Assembly: GCF_000187245.1 (NCBI RefSeq)
Contig: NC_027860.1
Span: 434,001-498,000, forward strand
Direction of reading: 5' to 3'
Origin: Ogataea parapolymorpha DL-1
Lineage: Eukaryota > Ascomycota > Pichiomycetes > Pichiales > Pichiaceae
DNA length: 64,000 bases
The notes beneath the pieces were generated by a model that was not told where the DNA came from, ran no database searches, and saw only the letters and a list, made by a program, of their open reading frames with translations. Position numbers and translations under genes: made by a program. Positions 28,355-37,803 of the stretch are shown one piece after another; the stretch's first letter is position 1, and each line of letters starts with the position of its first letter.

Positions 28355-29554
28355 TTAGTTGGCCTCGGCGATGATGCCGCCGCCGAGAACGCGCTCGTTT
28401 TTATACAAGACCAGGTTCTGGCCTGGTGCCACGCCGTCGATTTTTTCCTGTAGCAGGAACTCTGGTTCGTTGCCGGCCACCACCGCCCTGAGTGCACGCG
28501 GCGACTCCAGCGACCGGACTTGAATGGTCAATTCTGCTGGATCTAAATCTCCGAAATCGAGTGATGAGTTTATCCACTGCCAGTCGGCCACTTTGAGCCG
28601 GTCTTTTTCGAAAGCCGCGCGGTCGGTCTTCTTGGAGATGATCAGCTGGTTCTTGTCGTAATTTTTGCCCGAAATATACCACACACCCTTCATCTCCGGA
28701 TCGCCCTGGGGCAGCGAGATCCCAGACCGCTGGCCGATGGTGCCGTGCCAGAGCCCGTTATGTCTGCCCCAGACACGGCCGTCTGCGGTGACGATGTCCC
28801 CAGGATTTGGTGGCAGGAACTCATCGAGAAAGTCTTTGAAGTTGCCGTGCTGCGAGACAAAACACAGCCCTTGCGAGTCGCGCTTGTCCTTGGAGACCAG
28901 ACCGTACCGCTGCGCCAGCTCTCTGACTTCTGGCTTGGTATAGTGGCCAATAGGCATCAAAATTTTGCTGAGCACGGATTCAGGCATCTGGCTGAGATAG
29001 TACGACTGATCTTTCGGCAGAAAACCAGCTCTCAAAAGATGCGACTCGCCCGTCGCTCTGTGTTTCATGATTCGCGCATAGTGCCCGGTCACCAGCCACC
29101 AGTTATCCCGTGAAAATTTGGTGGACAGATGCTCAATCATCTTGCCGAACTTGACGTACTTGTTGCACCCCACGTCCGGATTCGGCGTCAGGCCCTTGCG
29201 ATACATCTCTAGCATGGGCTCAAAGACGTCTGACCAGTACTCTTTTTCGAAATTCACGCGCTCGCAGGGGATCCCGATCTGGTCGCAGATCGTCTGTACT
29301 TCCTCCCAGTCGCTTTCAACGGTGCACTTCGACACGCCGCCCCTGGAATCGGGCGACCAGTTCGCCATAAAGATGCCCTTGACGTTCTTGTACTGTTTGG
29401 CATACATCAGTGCAGCTACCGAGGAATCGACGCCGGATGACATCGAAACGACGATCTGGTCGTTTGGGTTGGGCACGGGCTGGGCATAGTCTGCAAGCGT
29501 CGATCCGCGCAAGAAGCTCAGCCTTCGTACCAGCCGCAACGCTCGCACTGTCAT
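28355..29554 (-). CDS. SLM3: Mitochondrial tRNA-specific 2-thiouridylase
   Basis: 399 residues (S. cerevisiae Slm3/Mtu1 417). The PP-loop ATPase motif SMSSGVDSSVAA lies near residue 40. Conserved MTPNPDVGCNKYVKFG-like and RDSQGLCFV motifs hold the two catalytic cysteines, with TIGQRSGI downstream. Start is ATG 29554 (MTVRALRLVRRLSFLRGS), a basic presequence. It thiolates U34 of mitochondrial tRNA-Lys, -Glu and -Gln. Confidence 0.94.
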   Translation of the reverse strand: MTVRALRLVRRLSFLRGSTLADYAQPVPNPNDQIVVSMSSGVDSSVAALMYAKQYKNVKGIFMANWSPDSRGGVSKCTVESDWEEVQTICDQIGIPCERVNFEKEYWSDVFEPMLEMYRKGLTPNPDVGCNKYVKFGKMIEHLSTKFSRDNWWLVTGHYARIMKHRATGESHLLRAGFLPKDQSYYLSQMPESVLSKILMPIGHYTKPEVRELAQRYGLVSKDKRDSQGLCFVSQHGNFKDFLDEFLPPNPGDIVTADGRVWGRHNGLWHGTIGQRSGISLPQGDPEMKGVWYISGKNYDKNQLIISKKTDRAAFEKDRLKVADWQWINSSLDFGDLDPAELTIQVRSLESPRALRAVVAGNEPEFLLQEKIDGVAPGQNLVLYKNERVLGGGIIAEAN

Positions 29555-29907
29555 AAAAATAAAAAATAAAAAAATCAGCTCTACAGTTTGATCTAATAAA
29601 AAAACATTTGGCCAACCTCGGATGCCCCAAAAGCAGGATTCGGTCCAGAAGAGGTTACCCAATGCTGTTTAAATAAATGTGGACATTTTAGATTAAGATC
29701 ACCCTATACACCAGAGCGAATAAACGCTTTAATCTGTAAGAAAATTCGAGGAAAAATCCTACAGCTCCCAAAGGCTGTCCAGAGGCTTCTGCAACACACA
29801 CCTCTCGGATGGGCCTAAAAAGCTGGCTTCTATACCCTACAGTGTAAAAATCTATTTCTCCTCCTGTTCTATGCCAATGCTGCTCAGCAAAAATTTTTGA
29901 AAAAATG
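29555..29907. promoter_or_regulatory. SLM3 promoter and 5' flank of tRNA-Ile
   Basis: 353 bp of mixed composition. It has an A/T-rich tract next to SLM3 (29551-29580) and an A/T-rich end before the tRNA. No ORF, LTR or target-site duplication was seen, although tRNA flanks are common retrotransposon targets. Confidence 0.4.
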
Positions 29908-30030
29908 GTGCATTAGCTCAGAGGTCAAGAGCATCGTGCTTATAGTCGGTCAGACGTCTATACTAACGTCACACATCGTTTCATTACGAAGTTACGCGAT
30001 GGTCGCGGGTTCAAACCCCGCATGCACCAA
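29908..30030 (+). tRNA. tRNA-Ile(UAU) with intron
   Basis: A 7-bp acceptor stem pairs GGTGCAT with ATGCACC (perfect). D arm GCTC/GAGC, anticodon stem TCGTG/CGCGA, anticodon TAT at 29942-29944, T arm GCGGG TTCAAAC CCCGC, discriminator A30030. The intron lies at the usual position after nucleotide 37 (29946-29994, 49 nt). A T-rich run follows as Pol III terminator. S. cerevisiae tRNA-Ile(UAU) also has an intron. Confidence 0.95.
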
Positions 30031-30169
30031 CTTTTAATTTTTTTCAAAAGCTTTTTTTTGCTTGCAGCCGATCGACGTGTAATCGTCCTTTCTTCAGAAT
30101 CCGATTGCCTAACAACATCCACTCTCTGTCTACTATTTTTCCTCTTTCTGTATCTGCTATTAGTCTTAC

Positions 30170-30528
30170 TTATGCCTCAGCCAACTCTCTCAGACGTCTG
30201 ATGGTGGATCTGATGGTGGCGGCAGCAGCAGTCGAAACGGTGTAGGCTCCTCCAGCAACAGTCTTCTTGCAAGACTTGCAAGTCCAGATTCCAGCAGCTC
30301 CTCTCTTGACAGTCTTCTTTCCGCAGAACGAGCAGTCGTATTTGGAGTGTTGTTGAACTTCGAGTTTCTTACATTGTCTTCTCAGGGAAGAACCGTATCT
30401 GACACCGTATTTACCGGTGATTCCAACCTTCTTAGTTCTCTTCGACCTGTTTGTTAGTTTGGGCGTAATGGCGGAGCAGGGCCAGATTGACTGGCTTTGG
30501 CCCGCTATGTGAAGTGTTATACCTACAT
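30170..30528 (-). CDS. RPL43: 60S ribosomal protein eL43 (start codon split by intron)
   Basis: Spliced product of 92 residues, as in S. cerevisiae, reading [20 protein letters not shown] and ending [10 protein letters not shown], with the zinc motif CSFCGKK...CKSC. The only upstream ATG (30526-30528) is followed directly by TAG. Joining AT (30527-30528) to exon 2 (30170-30446), which begins G-TCG-AAG, restores ATG and the expected N-terminus. The intron 30447-30526 is 80 nt, with donor GTAGGT, branch ACTAAC and acceptor AACAG. The coding region is secure; the split initiation codon is inferred. Confidence 0.92.
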
Positions 30529-30624
30529 CTCGGGTACTGTAGTTTGGATAGTTTGAAAAATGGTTTAAAATTTTTTATATTCTCGAGCCCTGGGTCGGGG
30601 CACGTGACGAGGCGGGTAGGTTGC

Positions 30625-30667
30625 TGTGGCGCATGCAAATGACAAGTAAGTATGTGGCGCATGCAAA
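30625..30667. repeat. Two copies of a 15-bp promoter repeat
   Basis: TGTGGCGCATGCAAA occurs exactly at 30625-30639 and 30653-30667, 28 bp apart, in the 293-bp gap between the divergent RPL43 and FIP1. CACGTG lies at 30601-30606 and AGGGTAGG at about 30709. It is probably a factor-binding site pair; the factor is unknown. Confidence 0.6.
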
Positions 30668-30821
30668 ATGGTGCGGTCTTAAGGGCTGTCTACCTGTTCA
30701 CAGTGGGCAGGGTAGGTGGTTGCTGGCATGCCAGCTGGCCCTCTCGCGGCCGCACGACTATTCTTTTTCCCCTCCAAAAATAAGTCTTTCTGCCCCTAAT
30801 AAAATATTTATTTATTTATTC

Positions 30822-31676
30822 ATGGACGACGACGAGTTTTTGTACGGGTCCGCGGAGGACAGGGACGCGCAGCAGACAGAGACGACGATCGAGGCGAAGG
30901 ACGGCGCGGAGCTGGAGCCAGCGCAAAAAGCGGCGAGCGAGGAGTCCAGCAGCGAGGAATCCGACTCCGACTCGGACGTGGAGTTCATCATTGGGTCGTC
31001 CGAGTCGAAGGCGGTGGCCGTCGACGACAAGACCAAAGAGCAGCCAACGCCAGGCCCAGAACAGACCTCTGTTCCAATTTTCACACAGACAACAGGACTA
31101 GACATAAATCAGGTGGCGTCGTACGAGGGCCAGCCAATCACACAGCTGTCTCTGGAGGAACTGAAGGAGAAGCCGTGGCGTCTGCCGGGCGCAGACATTT
31201 CAGACTACTTCAATTACGGCTTTGACGAGCTTTCGTGGCTGGCGTATTGCTCGAAACAGGACAAATTGCGGGCCGAGTTCAATCCATCGAAGCTGATCAA
31301 CGACCTGATAGCGAGCGGCTCGATTCCGCCAAGTCTGAGCGGGCTGCTAGGCGGGATGCCGGGAGGAATGCCGGGCGGAATGCCTGGTGCGAACGGCCAG
31401 ACGCCTATGCCGCCTCCGTTCATGATGGGAATGCCTCCGTTCATGGCGATGCCCAACATGTTCGGGCAAAAGAAAGACGGCGCGCAGCAGCAACAGGGCT
31501 CGAAACTGCCGTCGCGGCCGGCCTCGAACTCGACGCCCGAGCCGGGCAACAAGTCGGGCAGGGTGCAGGGCAGCCAGCGCGACCAGGCCGACAGAGACTT
31601 CGAGACGGGCTCGCACCAGCAGAGCTACAGAGACCGCGACGAGAGAGGCGGCGGGGGCAGACGAAGACGGCGCTAG
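30822..31676 (+). CDS. FIP1: Polyadenylation factor subunit Fip1
   Basis: 284 residues (S. cerevisiae 327). Acidic N-terminal half, the Fip1 motif around residues 120-145 (PWRLPGADISDYFNYGFDE), then Gly/Met/Pro-rich repeats (GGMPGGMPGGMPG) and an Arg/Asp/Gly-rich tail ending GGGGRRRRR. It tethers poly(A) polymerase to the cleavage/polyadenylation factor. Start MDDDEFLYGS is the first ATG after an A/T-rich stretch. Confidence 0.93.
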   Translation: MDDDEFLYGSAEDRDAQQTETTIEAKDGAELEPAQKAASEESSSEESDSDSDVEFIIGSSESKAVAVDDKTKEQPTPGPEQTSVPIFTQTTGLDINQVASYEGQPITQLSLEELKEKPWRLPGADISDYFNYGFDELSWLAYCSKQDKLRAEFNPSKLINDLIASGSIPPSLSGLLGGMPGGMPGGMPGANGQTPMPPPFMMGMPPFMAMPNMFGQKKDGAQQQQGSKLPSRPASNSTPEPGNKSGRVQGSQRDQADRDFETGSHQQSYRDRDERGGGGRRRRR

Positions 31677-31719
31677 ATACTTTCTGTACACTAATAATAA
31701 TTCAGTTCTCCATATAAAC

Positions 31720-32856
31720 CTAGTTGAGCAAGACAGGGTCCTCGCCGCTGGCCACGTTGCACTGGTGCATGAGCCGTTTTTCGTGCGGCTCGAACTCGCC
31801 GGTGACGCTGTGGATCACGCCGCGGTTGTGGAAGATGCACAGGTCGCCCTTGTTCCAGCCGTGGCAGTAGATGTGTTGCGGCGAAATGGCCGGCCGCATG
31901 AACCGGTGCACAATCTCGCGCGCCTGCTCCAGCTCGGCCACCACCTCGCCCGTCTTGGAGTTCACCAGCTGGTACACGCAGCAGCCGTGCACCTGGAGAT
32001 GCTGGTTTTTCGTGATAGGGTTTGTCCAGACCATCGGCAGTTTCTTAACCTTGGAAGGCTCCCATGGTGGCAGCTCGTCCAAAGGCACCTCCTTAGGAGG
32101 CTTTTCGGAAACGATGGTGAGGCCGTCTGAAGTGGCTTTGCAGTTGTTGATGAAGATGTATGGATGTGGAGCGTACACAACGGTGTGGTTGAGCGCAAAC
32201 TGCTTGTCCTCGTCGGAAAGCAGGTCGAAAGCGATCTTGCCCGACGCAAACGCGGTGGCACCCTTGACGAGCTCCTTGACCTCCTTGGTGTCCTCATAGA
32301 CAACCTTTTGTGTCTCGTTCTTTGACGGGACGATCAGTCCCAGCAGCGTCGTCACCACAGGCGGTGCCAGATCGTACAGCGCCGCGTCGATGTGCCATCT
32401 GTAGAAACGGGTCTGGCCGCGCGCAACCTCCTCGTCGCTCAGGATGTCCTTGTGGAAATGGTGGTGGGTCGGATGCTCAAGCGTGAACGCCTTCATGCCC
32501 TCGTGGCCCGCCTCGAACGAGCCGTTGCCCACCATTTGGACCTCGGGCCGCGTAGGCACCGAGCGCCCGTCCTTGGCCAGAATCGACTTGGACGAGTGGA
32601 ACAGGCTCGGATCGTGGCCGTAGCCGCTGCTGGTGGTCGGATCAAACCGCACGGTCAGCGAGTGCTGCGACTCCGGCGACAGGTTCTCCTGGTTGGGCAC
32701 AACCAGCACGGAGTAGGTCATCAGACCTTCCTTGAGCTTCTGGAAGTCAGCATCATTCAGCTCGGCAGGGTTGGTTGTGTAGCTGGGCAGACGGACCTCG
32801 GCGCCAAAAGGCTGGCCGTCCAAAGGCACAAATTCAATACTCGTTTGCTCTGGCAT
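31720..32856 (-). CDS. Fe(II)/2-oxoglutarate dioxygenase, xanthine dioxygenase-like
   Basis: 378 residues, TauD/TfdA superfamily. The metal site HxD is H155/D157 in FYRWHIDAALYDLAPP; the distal His and the 2-oxoglutarate Arg are likely in the C-terminal IYCHGWNKGDLCIFHNRGVIHSV region. The FYRWHIDAALY context is what I recall for fungal xanthine dioxygenases (XanA/Xan1), which oxidise xanthine to uric acid without molybdenum. A taurine/sulfonate dioxygenase (Jlp1) is the alternative. It starts MPEQTSIEFVPLDG; AGATAAG-type elements lie upstream, as expected for a purine-nitrogen gene. Confidence 0.72.
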   Translation of the reverse strand: MPEQTSIEFVPLDGQPFGAEVRLPSYTTNPAELNDADFQKLKEGLMTYSVLVVPNQENLSPESQHSLTVRFDPTTSSGYGHDPSLFHSSKSILAKDGRSVPTRPEVQMVGNGSFEAGHEGMKAFTLEHPTHHHFHKDILSDEEVARGQTRFYRWHIDAALYDLAPPVVTTLLGLIVPSKNETQKVVYEDTKEVKELVKGATAFASGKIAFDLLSDEDKQFALNHTVVYAPHPYIFINNCKATSDGLTIVSEKPPKEVPLDELPPWEPSKVKKLPMVWTNPITKNQHLQVHGCCVYQLVNSKTGEVVAELEQAREIVHRFMRPAISPQHIYCHGWNKGDLCIFHNRGVIHSVTGEFEPHEKRLMHQCNVASGEDPVLLN

Positions 32857-32880
32857 CTTGTGTGTGGCCTGTGACAGGGC

Positions 32881-32955
32881 CTTATCTGGGTTTATATACT
32901 TTGGCACCCGCTCATGCATGCAAAGACACATCCTTGCACGCGCAAAGATAAGATA
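32881..32955 (-). promoter_or_regulatory. GATA-factor sites of the dioxygenase gene
   Basis: AGATAAG on the gene strand at 32881-32887, and GATAAGATA on the plus strand at 32947-32955, within 100 bp of the ATG; a TATATA sequence lies near 32893. GATAAG is the core of nitrogen-regulated Gln3/Gat1-type sites. Confidence 0.5.
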
Positions 32956-33059
32956 CTCTAGATGGCAATTCGGCGTGGCCGAGTTTTCGCTTGCGCCGCA
33001 CACCGGACCCCCGGTCGGCACCCTGTCCGCGGGGAGAAAACAAGAAAAAAAGCTGTTTA

Positions 33060-35867
33060 TTAAGTACACTTGGTCAGCATTTGCTTGACCCACGGCTGAC
33101 GCCGGAAAGAGTTTCTGGCCGCCACTGCCTCCAGCAAGTTCACCCACTCTGTCTTCTCGCGCTTGCTGTCGCAGCCAAAGTAGATCGTCTCGCCGTTCGC
33201 AAACCGCAGCCGAAAAGCGTCGTTCAGCAGCAACCGGTCGCTATACACACGTCTGCCGTTCTGGCCGTCTGGAGCCGTCTTTCCCACGTACTCGACGTCC
33301 ACGACGCGCCGCAGGTTTATCCGCGCACGCAGCTTCTTGGTGGTCTCGTGGTGCGCGCTCAGGTCGTAGCCGTCGAGCTTGAAAAAACGACGCGTCCAAG
33401 CGTCGATGTCGCCGCCCTCCTGGTACATGTAGCCCTCATGGCGCGTGGCAAGCGTGCTGCGAACCTGCTCGACCTGCTCGTACGCGCTCTTGATGCTTGT
33501 CGGCAGCGTTTCGTGCTCGCTGGTGCGAGGAACAAATAGCATGTTGAAATCGATCGCACACACTTTGTGCGGCGCAGCAGACTTGCCGCCCACGGTCTTC
33601 CACTCGTTCAGCCCGTCCAGCTTGAAGATCTTGGACTCGCACGTGACGTGCTCCTTGAAGTTGTCGAACGAGATCTTGAGCTTTGCAAACGAGCCGTCGG
33701 GAGCCACCGTGTGCTCGAGCGGGTCCTTTTCCGCCGGCCGGGTCACGTATCGCGTCGATGTGACGATATCTTTGAATCCGAGCAGTTTCGCAAGCTTGTT
33801 CTTCGGCTTTGCTTTGCGCTTCTCCACCACCTCCACCAGCTGGTCCTTGGGCTTATCATACCGCAGCTTGAGCGTGAGCACGATCTCGAGCGACGCGCCG
33901 ACGACGAGCTCGAACTCCTTGTTCACCGGCACAAACTGCGCGGACTCGATCGGGAAATAGTCTGTCGTGAGCCGATGGATCGAGTTGTCGAGCACTATCT
34001 GGAATTGCGCGTTGCGCCGGCCCAGCTCGGGCAAGTTCAGCTCCCGCACAGCCATCACGCGCAGGAAAAACCGGCCCTGCTCGCCCAGAACGAGCGGCGC
34101 CGGCTCGTCGACTTTCGTCGACGACGACAGCGCAGAGCTCACCCGCTTGGCAGCTGACTGGATCGAGCTGATGCGCGAGTTCATCTGCTCATCGGTCAGC
34201 GTGCCCAGCGGCGCGCGACTCGTCAGTCCACGCCGTGCAACAGGCACCAGGTCGCCGTATTTCGGTGCTGTCTGGCCCGTGGCAATCGACAAGTCAGGCA
34301 CGATCGCCGACGCCTTGTCGTCTGTCACTTCGCTACGCGCGTCGCTCACCTGGACGCGTTGCTCCAGGTGCGGCCCGTTGCTCTCGAGCGTCAGCTTGCT
34401 GTTGGCTTCCTTGACCTGGAACTCGTCGCTGGTCATTTTCTTGAGAATCATGAGCTGCTCCACCTCGTTCGCAGACATCCGCGGAATCTGGACGCTTTCG
34501 TTGTCGACCTTGGCAGAAACAGGCTTTCTGCTGAGTGTTCCGCGCCGCCACACGTTGGAGAGCGTTTCTGCGTTGGCAGCAGGCGTGATAACCGGTTGCA
34601 CGCGCGTCTCTGGCTCCCAGGCCTCGATTTCCCGCAGAAACGAGTCCTCGCCGTCCTGGAGCAGGTCTGAGAGATTGATCGAGTCGAGCGACATTTTCGA
34701 AGTCTCGGTGTCCTGGATGGAATCCAGCGGGTTGCGGAATGTTCTTTCAAGAGACACCTCTGGAGCGGCAAAGCTGGCGTGGCTGGACGCTTGGTCTCCT
34801 GTTTTTTGCTCTTCTTTCTGCTCCTCCTGCTCCTCCTGCTCCTCCTGCTCCTCTTCCTCGTCGTCCGCCTCGTTGTCGTCCCTCGCAAGCAGCGGATTGC
34901 TGATTTTGATCTCCTTGAAATGGTCCTTGCTCACCACGTACTTCTTCGGGTCGCAGACGCTCTGGAACGACGGCTGGGTCTTGTGCACTTTCTGGAAGTC
35001 TTGCTGCGTCGACCAGATGGCCAGAATGTCTTCGGGCTCCGCCGACTCGGCAGACGAGACGCGTTTCTGCGGCTGTGCGATTTCAGGGCCTTCAAACGAC
35101 TCGTACAGATCGTCCACAAACGGGGCCGCCTTGGGGCCGTGCTCGCTCTCGTGCGTCTGCATTGTGTCGTCGGCCGTCTCGTCGACGATATCGACCGTCG
35201 CGTCGCTGTCTGGTTCCGACCCGCGGTCGCTCGAGCTGCCCTCCTCGGCAGAAACGAAATCGTTCTCGCTCAAAGAGGCGGTGCTCTGCAAAGAGACGTG
35301 GCGAGGGTTATTATGTGGGGCGGGTCTGGTTTTGTGGATGGAGAGCGAGCTGACAGAATTGGCGCGGGAGTGCGTTGGCTGTTCGGGTGAGGCATTCTGT
35401 AGTTGCTGGCGCAGGTTCTTCTGAGGACTGCCGGGCCGTTTCTCGTCGACGGCGATGGTTCTTTCGGAGTCTGCCGACGTGCTGGACCGCGCCGACGGCG
35501 AGTCCCACAAATTGGCCGCTGCGGACGGCAGATTGGGCATCGACTTGACGGAATAGTCCGACTCGGACGGTTTCAAGGCAGGCAGTGGTCTGTCAAACAG
35601 CTCGTCTGGCCCGATTTCTGGCTCAAAGGCGAGCACCGACTTTTTGATGGGGCTCTGTTCAAGAGCACGGGGGCCATTAAAGACGGGGGTTTCTTTTGTG
35701 CTCGAATTGATGTTGTTTTTGTCGATGTTTACATCCTCAATTTGTAAGGGCTCGGTGGTGGGAGAAGACGATAGGTTCGGGTTTTGTGGAGCCTGCGAGC
35801 TGATTTCTCGCAAGAGCTCGTCGACCGACTGGTTGGCCAGTTTGAAAATGTCGTCCGTAGAGGTCAT
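33060..35867 (-). CDS. BUD4: Bud-neck anillin-like protein Bud4
   Basis: 935 residues, shorter than S. cerevisiae Bud4 (1447). It starts MTSTDDIFKLANQSVDELLREISSQ. A long acidic/Ser-rich disordered N-terminal region holds an EEQ repeat. An anillin-like C2 region begins around RFFLRVMAVRELNLP (about 600), and a C-terminal PH domain (about 810-930) starts near YMYQEGGDIDAWTRRFFKLDGY. It binds septins and Bud3 to set the axial bud site and stabilise the septin ring. Divergent from GLN1. Confidence 0.88.
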   Translation of the reverse strand: MTSTDDIFKLANQSVDELLREISSQAPQNPNLSSSPTTEPLQIEDVNIDKNNINSSTKETPVFNGPRALEQSPIKKSVLAFEPEIGPDELFDRPLPALKPSESDYSVKSMPNLPSAAANLWDSPSARSSTSADSERTIAVDEKRPGSPQKNLRQQLQNASPEQPTHSRANSVSSLSIHKTRPAPHNNPRHVSLQSTASLSENDFVSAEEGSSSDRGSEPDSDATVDIVDETADDTMQTHESEHGPKAAPFVDDLYESFEGPEIAQPQKRVSSAESAEPEDILAIWSTQQDFQKVHKTQPSFQSVCDPKKYVVSKDHFKEIKISNPLLARDDNEADDEEEEQEEQEEQEEQKEEQKTGDQASSHASFAAPEVSLERTFRNPLDSIQDTETSKMSLDSINLSDLLQDGEDSFLREIEAWEPETRVQPVITPAANAETLSNVWRRGTLSRKPVSAKVDNESVQIPRMSANEVEQLMILKKMTSDEFQVKEANSKLTLESNGPHLEQRVQVSDARSEVTDDKASAIVPDLSIATGQTAPKYGDLVPVARRGLTSRAPLGTLTDEQMNSRISSIQSAAKRVSSALSSSTKVDEPAPLVLGEQGRFFLRVMAVRELNLPELGRRNAQFQIVLDNSIHRLTTDYFPIESAQFVPVNKEFELVVGASLEIVLTLKLRYDKPKDQLVEVVEKRKAKPKNKLAKLLGFKDIVTSTRYVTRPAEKDPLEHTVAPDGSFAKLKISFDNFKEHVTCESKIFKLDGLNEWKTVGGKSAAPHKVCAIDFNMLFVPRTSEHETLPTSIKSAYEQVEQVRSTLATRHEGYMYQEGGDIDAWTRRFFKLDGYDLSAHHETTKKLRARINLRRVVDVEYVGKTAPDGQNGRRVYSDRLLLNDAFRLRFANGETIYFGCDSKREKTEWVNLLEAVAARNSFRRQPWVKQMLTKCT
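34818..34853. repeat. 9-bp tandem repeat coding Glu-Glu-Gln
   Basis: Four copies of CTGCTCCTC on the plus strand, in frame inside BUD4, coding an EEQ repeat in an acidic linker. Likely length-polymorphic by slippage. Confidence 0.75.
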
Positions 35868-36499
35868 AACAGTGAAATATAGGGGCTTTTCGAAATATAT
35901 ATGTTCAGTGTTTTTCTCTTTCCAAAAGAGGAAGAAAAACGAGTGTCGACGAGAGGTATGGGTTTTTTTCTCGACGCAAAGTCGTTCGCGACTGGCTTGT
36001 CGACCGTGTCGACGCGAAATGGGTTAATCGCCAATGATAAAGCACAGATATGTAACGCGCCGAAATAGGCAGTTGAATGCATGGCGTCGGGCAATTACAA
36101 TCGCCCGCTGCACCACAGGACTCCCCCCAACCAGGATGGAAAGCAGGCCAGAGAAGCGGTCGAATGACAAAAAAAATGGGCGTTATCATCTTTTCTTTTT
36201 CGCGTCTGCAGAATAGGGCCACAAGATTCACAGCTTTGGAGCGAGGATAGAGGCGGTTGCCGGGCTCCATTCTCGGCCAATAGGGAGCCTACTAGCGCGC
36301 AAGCCTTATGGTCCCTGTTTCCGGATCCACCTTTAGGCCATTTCCGTTCTCCCTTCCCTATTCCGCAAGCAATAAAAAGGTCGTGTGCATATGCCACTTA
36401 TTTCCAACAGCTAACAGAAATTTGCAGTCGTATAAAAATAACTTGTTATCCGCTACAACGAGATAATTTAGCTCACTCCCCCTTCTCAAACAAACAATA
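35868..36499. promoter_or_regulatory. Divergent promoter BUD4 / GLN1
   Basis: 632 bp with no gene. Toward GLN1: TATAAAA at 36431-36437, 63 bp before the ATG, with GATA-type sites GTTATC (36445-36450) and GATAA (36462-36466), plus distal GATAA at 36036-36040 and GTTATC at 36182-36187. Toward BUD4: GACGCGAAA around 36011 resembles MCB/SCB cell-cycle elements. Roles are inferred from site identity. Confidence 0.5.
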
Positions 36500-37621
36500 A
36501 TGGTTCAAGAAATCTCGATTTTGGAACACACCAACATCCTGTCCAAGTATTTGGATCTGGATCAGCGTGGAAAGATCGTCGCCGAATACGTCTGGATCGA
36601 TAGTTCCGGAGAAACGAGATCCAAGGGCAGAACCCTGTCCAAAAAAATCACCGACGTGTCCCAGCTGCCAGAGTGGAACTTTGACGGCTCCTCCACTGGC
36701 CAGGCTCCCGGCGACAACTCGGATGTCTACCTCAGACCCGTCGCCTACTACCCAGACCCATTCAGAAAGGGCGATAACATCATTGTCCTTTGTGAGTGCT
36801 GGAACAACGACGGAACCCCAAACAAGTTCAACCACAGACACGAGTGCAACAAGCTCATGACCGCCCACGCTTCCGAACAGATCTGGTTTGGTCTTGAACA
36901 GGAGTACACTCTCTTGGACCCTGTGGACGGCTCTATCTATGGCTGGCCAAAGGGAGGTTTCCCAGCTCCACAAGGACCATACTACTGTGGTGTGGGTACC
37001 GGAAAAGTGTATGCCAGAGACGTGATCGAGGCGCACTACAGAGCCTGCTTGTACGCCGGCGTTACCATCTCTGGTATCAACGCCGAGGTCATGCCTTCCC
37101 AGTGGGAGTTCCAGGTCGGACCATGTGAGGGAATTAAGATGGGAGACGAGCTCTGGATCGCCAGATACCTGCTCAACAGAGTTGCTGAGGAGTTTGGTGT
37201 CAAGGTGACGTTCCATCCAAAGCCACTGAAGGGAGACTGGAACGGTGCTGGTTGCCACACCAACGTCTCCACTGCCTCGATGAGAAAGCCTGGCGGAATG
37301 AAGGCCATCGAGGAGGCCATCGAGAAACTGTCCAAGAGACACAAGGAGCACATTGCTCTTTACGGTTCCGACAACGATCTCAGACTCACCGGTCGCCACG
37401 AGACCGCCTCCATGGAGAGCTTCTCGTACGGTGTTGCCAACAGAGGTGCCTCTGTCAGAATCCCAAGATCTGTCCAGGCCGAGGGCTACGGATACTTTGA
37501 GGACAGAAGACCGGCTTCCAACATCGATCCTTACCTGGTTACGGGTATCATGGTCGAGACTGTTTGCGGCTCCATTCCAGACGCAGACATGACCAAGGAG
37601 TACCAAAGACAGTCCGCTTGA
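36500..37621 (+). CDS. GLN1: Glutamine synthetase
   Basis: 373 residues (S. cerevisiae 370). Eukaryotic [21 protein letters not shown], the ATP-binding [15 protein letters not shown], and [10 protein letters not shown] near the C-terminus, all intact. It condenses ammonium and glutamate to glutamine in the cytosol. CTG codes a conserved Leu in the first motif, supporting the standard nuclear code. The strongly biased codon use (AGA, GCC, AAG) suggests high expression. The upstream TATA and GATA sites suggest nitrogen control. Confidence 0.98.
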   Translation: MVQEISILEHTNILSKYLDLDQRGKIVAEYVWIDSSGETRSKGRTLSKKITDVSQLPEWNFDGSSTGQAPGDNSDVYLRPVAYYPDPFRKGDNIIVLCECWNNDGTPNKFNHRHECNKLMTAHASEQIWFGLEQEYTLLDPVDGSIYGWPKGGFPAPQGPYYCGVGTGKVYARDVIEAHYRACLYAGVTISGINAEVMPSQWEFQVGPCEGIKMGDELWIARYLLNRVAEEFGVKVTFHPKPLKGDWNGAGCHTNVSTASMRKPGGMKAIEEAIEKLSKRHKEHIALYGSDNDLRLTGRHETASMESFSYGVANRGASVRIPRSVQAEGYGYFEDRRPASNIDPYLVTGIMVETVCGSIPDADMTKEYQRQSA

Positions 37622-37803
37622 GGGTGAAAAAGAAATAGTGTAAACGATAAAAGTAGATAATGAAGAGTCATTAAGAGTAATTTCCGGTTTCCGTGGTTTT
37701 TTTTCTTACAGGAATAAATGACTCTGCGCGATTAAAAATTTTAATATATTTTACGCCCCGATAAGCTGCTTGCGGTGCAAGGATGTGTATATATGTGCTG
37801 GGA

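Noticed and set aside
29700..30060. Retrotransposon LTR next to the tRNA gene
   Set aside because: No TG...CA terminal repeats, primer-binding site or target-site duplication could be found.
36095..36397. Minus-strand frames in the BUD4/GLN1 gap
   Set aside because: Short, cysteine-rich, without good starts or similarity; the region has promoter motifs.
36661..36720. CTG-clade (Ser or Ala) reassignment
   Set aside because: CTG encodes the conserved Leu of [12 protein letters not shown] in glutamine synthetase, so the standard code holds.
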